NCBI GenBank assembly: GCA_013397845.1
Contig: VZTG01007794.1
Coordinates: forward strand, 1,509,662-1,573,661
Reading direction: 5' to 3'
From: Melanocharis versteri
Taxonomy: Eukaryota > Chordata > Aves > Passeriformes > Melanocharitidae
Length of the DNA stretch: 64,000 nt
Under the pieces are notes generated by a model. It searched no databases, had not been told where the DNA came from, and was given only the letters and a program-made list of their open reading frames with translations. The stretch's first letter is position 1. Every line of letters starts with the position of its first letter. A program made the position numbers and the translations under genes. Of the stretch, positions 1-13,828 are shown in pieces.

Positions 1-3000
1 ATGAACTGCATCCTTTTTGTTCTTTTTAATTGCTCTTTAAGTAGAAAAGCACTCCATGTATTACATTTCTGATTTATCTGAGAGGATAGATCTAAGTAAG
101 GCATGTGAAAACAAAAACCCAGCATCCTCATAAAGACCTTTCTGACCAATGTAGCCGTCTAATTGGGTACTCTGCTGTTCTCAAATACATAATTTTTGTC
201 TTCTGCTTCAGCTTATCATCACTGATGAAAATGTTTATTTTCTCTAGGCACCTATCCAAATTCAGACTGCAGCTGTGGAGCACGTGAGATAAAATGTCGG
301 TGTGTTCTGGGCAGCTCTGAATATATATTCTGCCCTTAACACTGTAGATGTGCCACGGCCAAATTATTTTCTTTGGTGTCTAACAGAGATGCTTATCTGT
401 AATGTGCTGTCTGAATGAAAATAGAAAACAAAGAGTCTTAGTTTATAAGATTCTCTTTGTAGGATTTATAACTCTTACGTTTCCTTTTTTTTTTTTAATT
501 TGTGGGGTAAGCCAAATTGATTTGTTGAGAAGCAGTAGTGTTAAATACGGCCCACTGTATATAAAAATTACACTGTCTTTGATATATTGATAATTTCTGG
601 TCATTTGAGGCATTATATCACAATCTCGGTGATGTTTGTGTCTTGTGGGCAATATTTTATTGCTGGAAGAAGACATTACATACCCACAGTAATATTATTT
701 ATTGTTCATTGAGCCATAGGAGTTAGGAATAGAAAATGACCTATTAGATCATGCTGTTCATTTCTCCACAAAGCAAAGGACATCTCTGCAAGTGAGACTT
801 GATGACTGCTAGATAAATAATCATGGCAAGAGTGCTATGAGTCTAGAAAGGCAAATATGCAGTCTTAATTAATTTTCCTAAAGCATGCAACTTTTTTTAC
901 AAGTCGATGCACTGTATTGACCGATACAACCAATACAACCGCATATATATATATGATCTCGAGAAGTATTACTAATGTTGAAAATTACCTTATTTTTGGC
1001 ATCATGTCAAAACATACAATTCAATTTCATGCTTAGCGGATAACCAACTGAAGAAAAATTGGTAAATCCTTCACCTAGAACTTGCTTTCCTGGGAAAATC
1101 TCAGAGCAGATAAGCAACGATTTTTGCCGTAAGGTCTGAACCAAAATCTGTCTGCTTTCCCTTAGTAATGAAGTTTGTTCTCAGCAATGAGGACTCTAAA
1201 AATTATTAAGCTATACTTTTACTTTAAGATGCAACCAGTATTTAGTGCAGGGGAATTGTGTACTCTTGTTGAATTTTCCATAAATAAAGAAAAAAATGCT
1301 TCTGTGCAGTAGACAAAATTAAAAAGTTAATGCAAGTCCCGATAGAAGAGGATAGATTTGCACTAATATTGTAATGAGGATGGATGTCAGTCTTGTGAAT
1401 ATGTGAAAACTCTCCACAGTCGTTAACAAAATGGTGATGATAAACAAAAAAAACATTTTTCAAACATGAGAATGGGTACTCCTCTGTCTTTCAGAGAGAT
1501 CTCTGCTTCCCTGCTCCAGTCCCAAAGTGTAGACACAGCAAGCCAGAGAAGAAAGGCTGCATTTGCCCTACTTTCAACAGGGACTAGTCAAGATCAAAAA
1601 TTACTAATTAAAGTGTGCTTAAGGGAGATTGCCATAAAGAGAAAAAAAACCCCAAAATCTAAAAGACAGAAGTTCCAAAGTAATCATGTAGTGACGATAC
1701 ATGCAACGATAAATGCTTTGTTGTTTTTAACTCTGCAAGAATACATGCATTCCTATCAGTAAGTGAATTCTGATATGAATAATACATTTTTTGGTCTGAA
1801 CAGCCAAACTCTTTATTTGTAAGATGAAAAGCCTGTCATGGCTTCTATTATTTATAGTGATTTTTTCTGTTTATTTAGGGAATCATTCAAGAATTTCACT
1901 CACTTTGAGTCATACCTTTATCTGTAAAATAACTTGTTCATATTACTAGGGCAGTATGCAGAGTAAATTATCTCTCAACCAGTGTGGGGTAGACAGGATC
2001 ATTATCTTATTAAGCATAATGCTTAATTACTGCAGCGCTTCTTGTGCTATTACTTTATTATTGGATACTAACTAGAAGTAAGTAGCTACGATTAACTGTG
2101 ATGTCAAAAATAAGATTTTCAGAGAATCACTTTTGTTAACAAATAATTGTCTACAATTTTTTTCTCTTTATTTCTGTCTGATGCAAAAAAAACCACACTT
2201 GACAAATTTTTCTTTCTTTCTATATTTTTTTTTAAATTAAAATTAAATATGCACTATATTGAAAAATTGCTGCTATGTAAAAACAATCTAATCAAGCCTA
2301 TGATTTCAGCTATGTCTTCTGCCTACTTATTTCTGAAGAAAGCTCCTAGCACAAGAGCAAGTGGGAACGTAACTGGGGTTTTTTTGCATGATGAACTGGA
2401 AGCTCATACCCTGGCTGGGTTTTCTTCCATTAAGCTTAATGAATTGAATTTGAATAGCAGTTTTGAGAGTTCCCTCTGCTCATCTATCAGCTTAAAAAGT
2501 ATTTGTCAACTCCATCCAGGAGCTCGCCACCCTTCTTTCTTCAGCCATTTTTTTTCAACAGTAGCATACTTTTACTAAAGAATCTGGGTAAATAATGCAA
2601 AATAATCGCTCTTAATTTTACTTGAAAAGTTATTTAGCTGCTCTCTCTCTCACATACACACATATATAAATGATACATTCATCTATAGCTGAAATTTGAG
2701 GAACAGTATTAAATATTTGTTAAATCATTTATGCAAAGGATTTTGAATTCTTAGAAAAGTTGAACGATTTCTAATGGGGCTTACATATTCCTTTATAATG
2801 CAAAGTTTAGAGGTTGTCTACTTGTATACATCTTATTTAAGTTAGCTACTATAAAAACAACCTAATTCAATTAAGTTGTTCTCCAGCACAACTTGAAGGA
2901 ATCATCTCTCAAGAAAAATCAGTGTGATTTTTCCACTTTACTTTGGTAGAAAATGAACTATAGATCATTAGGATTTTTAGGTTAATCATGCACAAAACCT

Positions 3001-6000
3001 AAAAAGTAGCAAGATATGAAGTTTAAAGGTACCGAACCAACAGCAGTAGTTGGTGTGATACTCCCGAATTTGTACTAAGGAGAGATTGCAGTATCTGCTT
3101 TGAAATACTGTAGGGGAAAAGAAAAGGCTACTTCATATTTACTGTCATGATCTTGTTTTCTCAGAAGGTTTTTCTACAATTCTGTTGGAACAATTGGTGT
3201 CTTGTACAGCTTGTGGCATGGACCCTTTTATCACCTTGTCCTATTAATGCAACTATTACACAACTGCACTTAAAATAGAGATGAAAGGGAACATTCCATG
3301 TGCACAAGGTTCTTGTTGTTGTCTTTACCAGTTCATAAATGTATGCATCTCTTGTTGCAGATCAGAAGGTAAATCTCTAGCTCCTAATTTTAGCTGTGTT
3401 TTCAAGTGAGCCCCATAGGGAGGGAAAGCACAGAAACAAGTCTAGTATGCATATATGAAGTTGCTTAATAGCACATCTGCCCTTGGTAGCCAACTGGATA
3501 ATGCACATATCCTTATTCTTATCCTTACCCTCCATCACCCTTTAAAACCACCTGTTTGAAGAATCAGACACCTAGCTATTCAGATGGACAGGAGCACCTA
3601 AATTAGACTTCTGACTGTAGCAAGGTGTTCACAAAACCCCTGTCCAGTGGTTGGGGAACCTTCTAATGTTTAGACAACAGGCACCTGAATCTGCACCAGC
3701 AACCTGTAGTTTTGCTCTTGCATGTGCCCAGCTGGACTACCAGCCTTGTGAATTGCTCATCAGGAAATTTCTGTGCAATTCTGGCATTAATCTCCCAGAG
3801 AGCTACGGTTTTCAATCTTAATCTTGTTGTTTTAATGCCAGCTTTCAGATGTGTAATTTCCAGTCTAAACAAACAAACATGCAAAACTGAGCTGAGTCAT
3901 TTGAAACAGAATCATGTTAACTACAGTCAGCAGGGCTGAAACCTTTTCAGGCTGACAGCTGCTACTTTAGCTAATGAAGTATTAAGAGCAACAGCTGGGT
4001 GCTGTCTTTCACGTAGAGTGGGAAGTGGTATAGGACAAATGCTTTGGCAGGGTATCTAACTGATTGTTGCAGGTCAGAATTAGAAATCTTGGTTTAATGT
4101 AATTAATGTACTGTGGCTGCACTTCACAGAATTTTTTCAGAGTTGATATGTTTTAGCTTCTTTCTTTTCTAATTTTTGAGCCCAAATTTACTATTCCAAC
4201 CCCAATATTCCATTCCACCTCCTTGGAAAATACAATTTTCATTTCTCAGGCACTACCTGCTAGTGCCAGTCTTTCTATCTAGTAATCGTCCACCAAACAT
4301 GGCATCTATTTCTTAGATGTAATACATCCAGACCCATCTTTAGGTGTGTTTTACAGATGACAGAGTTCAACTTGAACTCTCCTCTCTTTAGTCACTAGAG
4401 AAAGAGCAAGAAATCTTCCGATGATAATTAAGATAATGTAAGAATATTTGTAGATCTTTGATTGTACAAAGAGCCTGCAGCAACTGTATTCCTAGATGGA
4501 CAAGTATCTTTGTTTAGGAGGGTCAAATTCCAGCTATAGGCCGTATTTTCTCTCTTGCTTTCCCAGTACACTGTTCTCTCCCTCACACTTCTTCTGAAGG
4601 ACTGAACAGAATTAATTGCAAAAAAAACTTATGGGATAAGCATACTTTCTTTTCTGCCAGTTCAAGAACACGGCCTGAAGTGAACTCTCAAAAGCAATAA
4701 AATCCTTCTCTGTTTCTATAGGCTTGATTCCAAACCCAAATGTGTTACAAGAACAAAGCTTCCTAGTTTAGGGGAAAATAGGCCTGTAGAAAACAGTAGG
4801 CTCGTCTATAAGTTGAATAATGATCTTCACTTCTCTGGGATCAGTGCAAGACAGCAAACATAATTAATGCAAGCTAGAACTATGGGCAGCAGGCTTTAGA
4901 TTAAAAACTATGATCAAGACAGCACCCACTTTTTAGTAGGTAAGGCTTCCATTACAACACAAATAAAAATATATTGAATATTCAAATTAAGAAAAGAATG
5001 AAAGGAAAATAACATCTTAAAAATTTAATTGAAAATCTGTGCTGAAATCACCTTAGCAAGTGTTCTGAGCATTATGTAAATCTAGTTGCCTAATTGCCTA
5101 TTTTTATGTGACTTAAAACTTGTGGGAAGCCCTATTTAAATGCACATATCAATTTTTATTATCTTTGTAAGTGACAAGAGCCTGTGCAAAGCCATAGGAG
5201 GTAATAAATACACTACTGTATTACATTTCCCAATATGTATACACATATATCATCCAGGGCTAGGACCATGGCGTGCCCTTCATGATTTTACTTCTAGCTA
5301 CTGTCATAAATATTCCTGCTGGGTGCTAACAGCAGAGAAGGCTGAGTATGATTCATTGCATATTCCCAGTCACATAGGAATTTCCAAATTACAGCAGATC
5401 CAATTAGTATCTTAAAACCTCTGATGTATTTACTGCAGATACTATAATCTCTGCACAGCTTTAAACACCAGCTGTGTACTGTCAGCAGTGAAGCCTGTTG
5501 GCTGCAGACTTCAAATGTACAATGATATTTTGAGGTGTAGTTAAATGTTGTGACCATTTTCTGAAGTTTACTGCTAGTCTGTAGGTCTAAGGCTTCAGTG
5601 GAGGACAAGCAATGCTCTATTATTGTTCCAGTCTTGGAGGAAAATGATTTGGCTTCCTGATCAGTGCTTTCTTGCAAAATATTATGACTGTTTAAATAGG
5701 AGATGGAAAATCAAATCCTGGAAGTCCGAGCTCCTCGGGCAGAACTGTCTAAAGACACTACCATAATGATATTACTGGCTCTGGGATTTATGACTTCTAT
5801 TGCACAAATCAAAAGGATATAACTTTTATAAATCTGTAAGAAGAATGTTGCCATGGCACATCTGAAACAAAGATTTGGCTGAAAATATGAACCTTGTGTT
5901 AGTTTTATAGATCCAACTCCCGATTTCAAAAATGAACACTGCACCTGGAAGTCACCTAGCCTCCAGCCACAGAACCTGCACACAAACAAAAGCAGAAGGA

Positions 6001-9000
6001 CTCTTCTACCTGATGTCAGCTGTTGCATTGCGACAGGCAGTGCTTTCTAATGTCACACAGGAAAAACATGCTTACCTAAAATTGGCTGCAGGTTTATGTG
6101 GAAAATAAGTGCTCTTTAAGTTATAGAAAGATGCATCAAACCAGGAACGAGGGGATAAAGATGTTCCACCTGATATTTTTTAGACTTCAGTGGTGGTACA
6201 TTCTGCATAATTAACTCATGCAAGTCATCTCCAAAGGAAAATCTGCCAAACCCGTGCGTTTAATTAAAACATCTGTAGTTCCTATGCAACACTGCTTCAG
6301 GAACTGGAATTTGAAATCAGGGTTTTTGTTTCCCTGTATTCTGCAGCTGAATAAGAATGAATAGGCTTATACCAACATAAATAAATCTGCACTTATGTGC
6401 CTGTAGATGTTGGTCAGTAAAAAGACAGTAACTCTTTTAGCTTGAGTGCCTAAGGCATGGCTGCTGCCTTACTGAGAATGATTTTGTAGCAGCACAGGAC
6501 TGAAATTTTAAAGTTGGACAGGATTTCATATTTACCTGGATTATTTTTAGTTTTTGGAGATTTCTGTGATTTTAATATTGAAGAAAAAGAAACAATAACA
6601 TTGAGACTTTTCCCTCTATGTAGGAGAAATTAGGGTAATCTGTGATGATGAACCAAGCAGAGAATATACTTCTCATATATTAGCAGAGACCAAGAGGTGT
6701 GACAGCTAAGAACGTTTTTCAAATATTGACAGGCTTCTGTTGACAAGAGAGTACACTGTCTTCTCTACCACCAGAAGTGGGAGCCTCTTCTCCCCTTGAT
6801 TAAGAAAAAATTCCATTATCTTCAAGATTTGGATTTTGCAGTTGTGTTTATAGAGGACAAAAGGAACTAAGTCTCATTGGGCAATGTTACCATAATATAT
6901 GTAGTGAAAAATAGCATAAATTTAGAAATGTATCACAGTATGAAAAATAATGAGAAAAAAATTGCCAACATCTTTACAGATTTATGCTGATGTATGCCTG
7001 AAGAATTTAATTGTTAAAATAAAACTGCCTTAGAAGCTGTAGCAGACTTACTTGAATATCCACAAGGAATTATATTTTTATTCATAGATTTTTGGTGTTA
7101 GTTGGCAAAGTATAAGATAATTTTTCACACCAGAAAGATGATATATTTGTCTTTAAAGTAAAAAACAAAATTAATTTTAATGAAGGAATTGCTGCTGCGT
7201 TTGTCTAATTGTATTGAAGCATACAGGATGGGAAAAATACACACAACAAGGCTGATTCTTTTACTGTGTCACTTTTAATCTGAATACCTGCATTAAAATC
7301 AATATCAATAAGAATACTTGGCTTCAGGGTCCCAGTACACCTTGTTGTTTATATTCCTTAAGTAAGGAAGAAATGAGGTAAATGAAGTAACCTTGCAAAA
7401 ACCTTTGAAATGATGAAAAAATCTGTCTCATCCTCACAGTTCATCTCCCTATAGTTGTTCAGTAGCTTTTAGAGAAAATGTACATTTATTTCAAACTAAG
7501 AAAAAAAGGAAAAATGTGAGAACTCTTTATTCATGACCACACTGCTTCCTCTGTGACATTCCAGGATGAAGTTCCGCCTGCAAAGTAGTTATACCTGTTT
7601 ATATGTTCCACTTTCTTACTATATAGGTAGAGCAAATAATTCAGCCATTCTTTATGTTATTAAGATTTTCATTAGCATTATTTTTTCCTGTTCTCTGTGG
7701 TAACATCCTATTTTGTTATGATGCTTTGTCACTATTTCCATTATAAAGGCCCTGGTTTTGATAAGCCTCAGTTTAAAATATTTTTGTTTGGTTTAAAGAG
7801 AAGTCTTACTACTCATAATTCGTGTCTTCAGTGATCACTTCACAGTCATATTTTGCAAAAGCTCCAATACTTAAATTTTGCTTTTCAAAGTGGCTTCTGA
7901 GGTTACTTGTCAAATTCAGAGCCGACACAATGCCACTTAATTACACCTAGTATAAATATGGATCATTTGTTTCATCATTCAATAATAATAGAGATACCCT
8001 TTAAAAATCTTAATGTATCTTACCACTTTCTTTTGGGTCACAGATATGAGATGTCTACATTTTTGTTTGCTTGGCTCAAGATATGTTCATCCTCATTCTC
8101 CAGAGACATTGAAATCTGTAACTCCAGTTAAAATCCAGAAGACTTCCATCCATAAGGGTCTTAAACTGGATATTCCATAACTGCAGTGCTAAATATCTTA
8201 CAAAATTTTTTAAAATTTGGATCCTAATGTTCAGGTTTTTGGTTGTGTTGCAAGTTTGTTGCAAAGGTATAGGCTCATAGTATAAGCAATGAAGGAATAA
8301 GGAGTCAACTTGGAACAAGCAAACTCTAATATAATAGAAACTCTGCTCATGGGGAAGAAATATGTCAGATGTGCTCTTGCTCTGTGTCACAGTAAACTGT
8401 CACAGAATACATAATGGAAAAAGCTATCTAGGTCACTTAGGAGATATTTATTTGCCTACAGCTGTAATTTCATTAGAATTCTGAAACTTCCAACTGAAGA
8501 TTACGAAGTTAGTCTATTATGGCAATTTGTTCTGAAGACAGAAAAAGGACTTTAACAATAACAGTTTACCCTTACTCATCAGATTGGCTTTCTCTCCCTC
8601 TCAAGCCTTTGTTTTAGCCTTTTAGTTAAAACAAGTAAGAGAAGGAAGGTGATGGTACATGAATGAAATGGCAGGAAAAACAACCAATGGTTCTTTTGTT
8701 GCAATATCAAGTGAAGGATCCATTAAACTACAGCTATTATTATGTGACCGTAGTTCCTCAGCCTCCTGGTATCATTGAAGCAGAAAATTAAATATCTTGG
8801 CTGTATTTTGTTTTCATTCCAGCACCTAGAACTGTATCTGAGCATGGAATGTTTCCTCCATACTTTGTTTTGACAGGTTTCTGATCTGCTTAACAATCTG
8901 AGAAGGATTTGTACATACATTCCGGTGCTTACAAACTTAGAAGGAAACTTTCAAGATGTCTTTGAAGGTTTTTACAAATATCTTAAAGACTGATGTGTTG

Positions 9001-12000
9001 CAGGTACCTTCAAAGAGAAAAGCACTAATAAATCCCTAGATATATAGGTAGCTTTAGCATGAAAGATTTTGTCAGTTTGATTATGAGAGGGTGTGTTGTT
9101 TTCACTACACTGGTCAGCAGAATTGCCCAGAAATTTCTGCCGGTTGTTTGATTCTCTCAGTGTTTAAACACAATGAGAGACACTAAAATGGAAGTTGAAA
9201 TATGAAATGCAACAACTTTTAGTACAGGATATAAAGAAGCTCTATTCTAGATAGGCAAATACATTTTGGTGCTCCTCTTATTAGGCAAATCTTTCCATTG
9301 TGATGTCTCGAGTCAATGGCAGGCATGACTTTCACTTTAAAAGTATAGACAAGCACTTTCTGGACATCTTCTAGTCTATGATTCTTTCTCTGTGCCTTTC
9401 TGGTATTGCAAATCATTGCCAAAGCAGATGTACTTCTCAAAATGATGAGGAAATAGAAGGATTTCTTCAAAGTGTGATTCCAGGGGGGGAAATTGAAATT
9501 ACAGCACATCCTTATTATTAGAAAAACTAAACATTAAATAGCCATGGGTGCACTTCACGAGAGTTGGGAACAGCTCCCCAGTAATGATTAGTGTAGTGGT
9601 GGAAAGCACTCAGTACTTCTAAGTGGTGTGTCATCACCTCATGAAAAACACTGCATGATGTAATTGCTTGTGAAAGCAGACCCTATGAACTTGGCAGTTC
9701 CCTCAAGCCCCAAGGCCATTTTTACTTTCTTTTAACATTTGATCCTTGCTTTTAAGTGGACATAATTTTTTAGAGAAGGTACCATATGTCACTCCATCAT
9801 ATTGTGGACTAAGCAGAGGCAAAGGGAACAGAGTTTTAGGTATTGCCTCAGCTTAGTCAAGACAATGACTAAGACAATGTGAAAATGCTCCATATTTTAT
9901 TCATCAGCCATGTTTTGTCATGGTGTCTGTAGGAATGGATGAACAAGGTTTGCTATGATTAAACTTAATTTAATGCTGGGTTATAGTAATTCTCCTCTCC
10001 CACATCAGGGGAAACAGAATACATTTTATTAGCTGTGAATGTTGTTGTTACATAGAGGAATATTTGCAGTTTGTTTCGATTTGAAAAAGCTGATGTTTTA
10101 GCTGTGGAAATGTTCATTCAGTTGAGAAACAGGGAATTACTGATATTATTTATCCAATATGTTACAAGTTTTGAATAGCTGTAATCAATACTGTATTCAA
10201 ATACAGAGTAATAAAAAAGAAAAAGGGATACATTCTGAAGAATCTGGAAATGAGAGAAAAAAACCCCAGCAACTCGTAAATAAGTCCTTCAGCTCTCAAA
10301 GTAAAAGAAATTGCTCATATCTCCAAGGGCCATTTTATTTTGTCAACCTCTATACATCACCAGGACTAACGAAAGGATGGATTGGAATTTTCTGTGAGAA
10401 CCAAGACTGAGTAAGAAGTGACCAGTGAGGTGGTGCAGTATAGCAGAGCTCCTTGCTATTCTCCTCTTGTTTCAGTCTTCTGTTTTCTTACTCTCTTCAA
10501 TGTTGCAGTGCAAAATTGTTCAGCAGTTTGACTGAGAATGAGAAAGAAACTGCATTGCATAATCACTAGTTTCACATAAACTACAAGTTATCCCAGAGGT
10601 ATTCTTTTCTAGAAAGCTGTTTTTCCTTCATTTTCATAATATATACTCAAGCTTCATATAAAGAATCTGCAGCATTGACAACGAGAAGGTACTATAGACT
10701 ACAATTTTGACTATTTTAAAAAGAATGTGCTTTCTGTTATATCATACAAAGCTCTAGCAAGACTTTTGATCAATTTATCCAGTACTATCTTACCCAGTTT
10801 TGTGACAAAAATAGTTTTTCTTTACTAGTTCATCCAAATTGTAGTGACATTTATCACTTCATTCTGTTCTTCTTTGTGCATTGCAAAGAGATGAAATAAT
10901 GAAAGAACTCCTGTCTGTCAAATACTCCTCTTCTATTCTCTGTTCATAAAAGTCTCAGTAATGCCAGTGAGATTTACACCTTTTGATGGTGGGAAGCAAG
11001 AAGATTTTTTAATTCGTATTTCAGTGTTTAGCAGAGTATGGCTTTAGAGGTCCTCATCTGCTTCCAGCTATGCTAACTGAAGGGAGTGAGACTTGAGGGT
11101 GAATTTGGTAAAAATTAAATAGATAATTACTGAAATTTTTTTAGAAACATTAATCTCATAAAAGTTGCATAGAAGTTGAAGCCCTGTCACTGATAAATGT
11201 GTCAATAAGCCATCTGTGCTCCCTTCCTAAAGTGAACGGCTCAGTGAGCCAAATTTTGCCTGCTGAATAAAGCAGTCTGGTCTCCCCCTGTTGCCACAAA
11301 ATCACCCGTTTTACAGTTGCACCCTTCTCTGTTGAGTCCACTAACTCTTACCAGTAGCTCCATCCTCTCCTGCAGTGAGGAGGAGATTATTCCACTCAGT
11401 CCATCTTAATATTTCCCTTTGAGGCCTGGAGCTAAGCATACACTAGCTTGCTTTTCCCCACCAAGTATAAAGCATTAATGCCAGATAAATCACCCATCAG
11501 ACATTTGTTCCATGCTCACTTTCATTTAGTTTCCCGATACCTTGAAAAGATAGATAGCACTCATCTGAAACAGGCTGGTAGGTGGAAAGGTTGACATAGT
11601 TGCTACTGCCTTTTCATCTTTTGGAGTATTATAGTAGTGGATTAGACGATATCAATCTTACAGAGTTATGTACAATATATGGTGTTTTCTATTCTATGCT
11701 TTCAAGTAGAAAACCCAGAAGGACTGCTTTATAAGCTCAGGGTACAGTCATATACATGGTACCTCATGAGAGTAGCTGTTAGCAGTTTGGAGTTTTAATT
11801 ATCTATGGCATAATAGCTTGGAAACATCTATTCTGGAAGCTATTGATTTTGTCTGAATTGCACAACTTAGTTTTTAAAATTTACATAGATTCCTACAGCT
11901 GCACTGATTAAATTTTCCATTTGCATGACAAAATCAGGTACTTTTTCATAAAATGCATTTTATAATATGCAAGCAGCAAAAGGAAGCATCTCTCTCTCTG

Positions 12001-12120
12001 TAGGGTTTTACTGTTAGATTCTTAAAGTCTTGTATTTAAAGCTACATCCTTCTTAGAGGCAAATTATTATGTTGTAAGTTGAACCCTATTAGAAGTCCAC
12101 TAGATGCTCATACTCTCACA
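1..12120. other. AT-rich noncoding stretch, no supported gene
   Basis: I see no gene here. Open frames on both strands are short, begin at arbitrary methionines, are rich in Phe, Leu, Ile, Lys and Ser as expected from AT-rich chance translation, and show no recognisable domain. The longest frame of the whole window (2147-2578, plus strand, 143 codons) lies here. Its first third translates runs of T and A, and its remainder matches no family I know. Other visible content is a short (AT)6 run at 943-954, a CT/CA/TA-rich tract around 2641-2670, and scattered A- or T-runs. No interspersed repeat was recognised by eye, although old diverged ones would be missed. Confidence 0.7.
943..954. repeat. 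Short (AT)6 microsatellite
   Basis: Six AT units read directly from the sequence, just after a small direct repeat in which the nine-base unit ATACAACC with its neighbours occurs twice (about 924-940). No function is implied. Confidence 0.8.
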
Positions 12121-12130
12121 AAGCTATTTT

Positions 12131-12172
12131 GATTCATCACATTGATGAATCATTGAATTGAATCATCAATTC
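12131..12172. repeat. Two adjacent short inverted repeats
   Basis: Two perfect hairpins lie almost end to end. GATTCATCA (12131-12139) pairs with TGATGAATC (12143-12151) around a 3-base loop. GAATTGA (12155-12161) pairs with TCAATTC (12166-12172) around a 4-base loop. The shared core ATTCATCA/TGATGAAT recurs just downstream at 12170-12176, so the cluster probably grew by local slippage or template switching. No transcript or protein-binding role can be claimed. Confidence 0.8.
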
Positions 12173-12213
12173 ATCAAATTCCAGTGACTTTAGATGATGA
12201 TAATGTGTTTTAT

Positions 12214-12244
12214 TTCCTCAGTGAAATAAATTCCTCAGTGAAAT
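12214..12244 (+). repeat. 14-bp tandem direct repeat, 17-bp period
   Basis: The 14-base string TTCCTCAGTGAAAT occurs exactly at 12214-12227 and again at 12231-12244, separated by three bases. It lies immediately downstream of the paired inverted repeats at 12131-12172, making this a small hot spot of local rearrangement. Confidence 0.85.
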
Positions 12245-12429
12245 TCCTCTCCAACTGGAAAGAAATTATTGTTTTAACATATAGCAGATATTTTACTGGA
12301 AGACCTACTGCCTAATTCACACAGCTTCTTTCACATTTACTGTCCTTGCATAAACATGGAAGCCCACAAAAGGTGATGTGATTTAGGAAAGTGGTTTCTG
12401 CTGACTAGACCCTTTCTCTAAGACACTCC

Positions 12430-12660
12430 AAGCAAAGAGCTGCATGGATCTGTGCCAGCTCTGCGCAGGGCTGGTGTCAGAGCTCTGCACTGTCCCCCTG
12501 CTCCCAAGCAGAGGTATCAAAATGACGATGGACACAATCAGATGCAATGCAATGGGCTCGTTATTCTTGTTTCAGCACCAATGAGGCTACAGCTGGGGGT
12601 AGAGAGGAGGAGAAGGAAGAGGCAGCATCCATGCAGTGGCAGGACGGGGTCAGAAGCATA
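12430..12660. other. GC-richer pocket with an open frame of no known family
   Basis: This pocket is visibly richer in G and C than its surroundings, with GCTCTGC-type motifs and a purine-rich GGAGGAGAAGGAAGAGG-like run near 12606-12622. A 69-codon plus-strand frame (12452-12661) is open but has no recognised domain and no convincing splice context. The right half merges into repeat copy A (about 12571-12780), which suggests that the frame is a by-product of repeat-derived sequence rather than a gene. Confidence 0.5.
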
Positions 12661-12780
12661 GCTGAGGAAACTGGGCAGAAATCCTGAGGCTTAGATAAAC
12701 TCAGGAAGGATTGAAAGATGTCAGAGGAGGGGTCAGGGACTAGGCAGACCTGGATTCACCTGACAATATTTTGAGCTGAG
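12571..12780 (+). repeat. Diverged direct repeat, copy A
   Basis: This segment aligns collinearly by eye with 13829-14055. Shared landmarks, in the same order, are TGAGGCTA, TGCAGTGGCA, ATCCT-AG-CTT, GATAAACTC, GTCAGAGGA/GACAGAGGA and the exact 17-mer GGCAGACCTGGATTCAC. Mismatches and small indels are spread throughout, so the copies are old. It could be one unit of a local duplication or one of two insertions of the same interspersed repeat. The GGCAGA-CTGG-ATTC stretch resembles an antisense tRNA-derived SINE core (MIR-like), but that is inference. Confidence 0.7.
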
Positions 12781-13828
12781 TCTTGGCTATCAAAAGGATG
12801 AGAACCCCTGAACTAGGAAATCTAGGAGTGTGAAAAGATAAATCATGTAGAGGCTAACTTTTCCCTGTCAATTTCTCCAGATATAAAATGATGACAGTAA
12901 TTTTTAGTGATTTATAGGAACACTGAAAAGTGTGTATCAATGTTTGTATATCATATTTTTCCCTAGAATATGCTTTCCAAAAGGAGATTGCCCATTTCCT
13001 TCAGTGTTTTGGGGTTTTTTTTACTGATGTAGAAACAGAACTGAGTACTAATATTTTATTTTTTTAAATAAAATTCAGAGCTAGTTTAGAATCTAGACAT
13101 CTCAGCTGTCTCATAAAGATGCTTGTATATAAAACCAGATATGCCATATCTCAGTGTTTTGAAGGCCTCTCTCTCCTGCATTGCTAAAGTATTCATTGAG
13201 ATTTCCTTTAAATTATGCAGTGGCAAGAGACTTGTAGAGCACTGATAATTATGAGGAGAATCAGGTATGAAAGGATTGCTATAAAATGCATATTACAGAA
13301 TATATTTCTGTGCATCTGTGTGTGCCAGAACTCTCACCTGAGAAAATCAAACTAATCCATATTTGCACTGAAGAAATTGCTTTCAGACTAAAGTAGTTTG
13401 GATTTATCAGGATTCACCCACTTCAGCCAAATTCAGAGACCTCTACAAGAGTTCCTGTCCTATTCTTCTGTGCTTCTTATGAGGAGAAAGCCTGGGTAAT
13501 GGATAGCCATAGAAAAGCAAAAACAGTGTGTGAGGGGAGGTATAAGAAGCAGCTGCCATCAGAGCTTCTAAAAACTGCATCCAGTGAGGAGCTCACATTC
13601 AGAGTCCAGTCCTCCAGATGTTACTTTTCTGAGACCAACACATGGGTGACCTGCATTACTTAAAAGTTCTTTAAGTAATTTCCAATGTTAAAACACACAT
13701 TTTTATGCAAGCTAACAGCAGACTGGCAGAAAATACATATAATGCAATATTCATGGAAAATTATTGTAGCAGTTCAAGATAGCCCATAGAGTTTTTTTCT
13801 GTTTCAGTTTTAATGCCCATACTGCACA

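Noticed and set aside
1466..1762. 98-codon frame beginning near a good acceptor-like site (CTGTCTTTCAG) and ending near a GTAAGTG donor
   Set aside because: The splice-like signals are appealing, but the translation is a lysine-rich string with no recognised family, and such sites are frequent by chance. Left unannotated for lack of any second line of evidence.
2147..2578. Longest open frame in the window (143 codons, plus strand)
   Set aside because: Its first third translates A- and T-runs, no domain is recognisable, and there is no promoter, splice or conservation evidence. A frame of this size can occur by chance in 64 kb of AT-rich DNA. The antisense reading is interrupted by stops.
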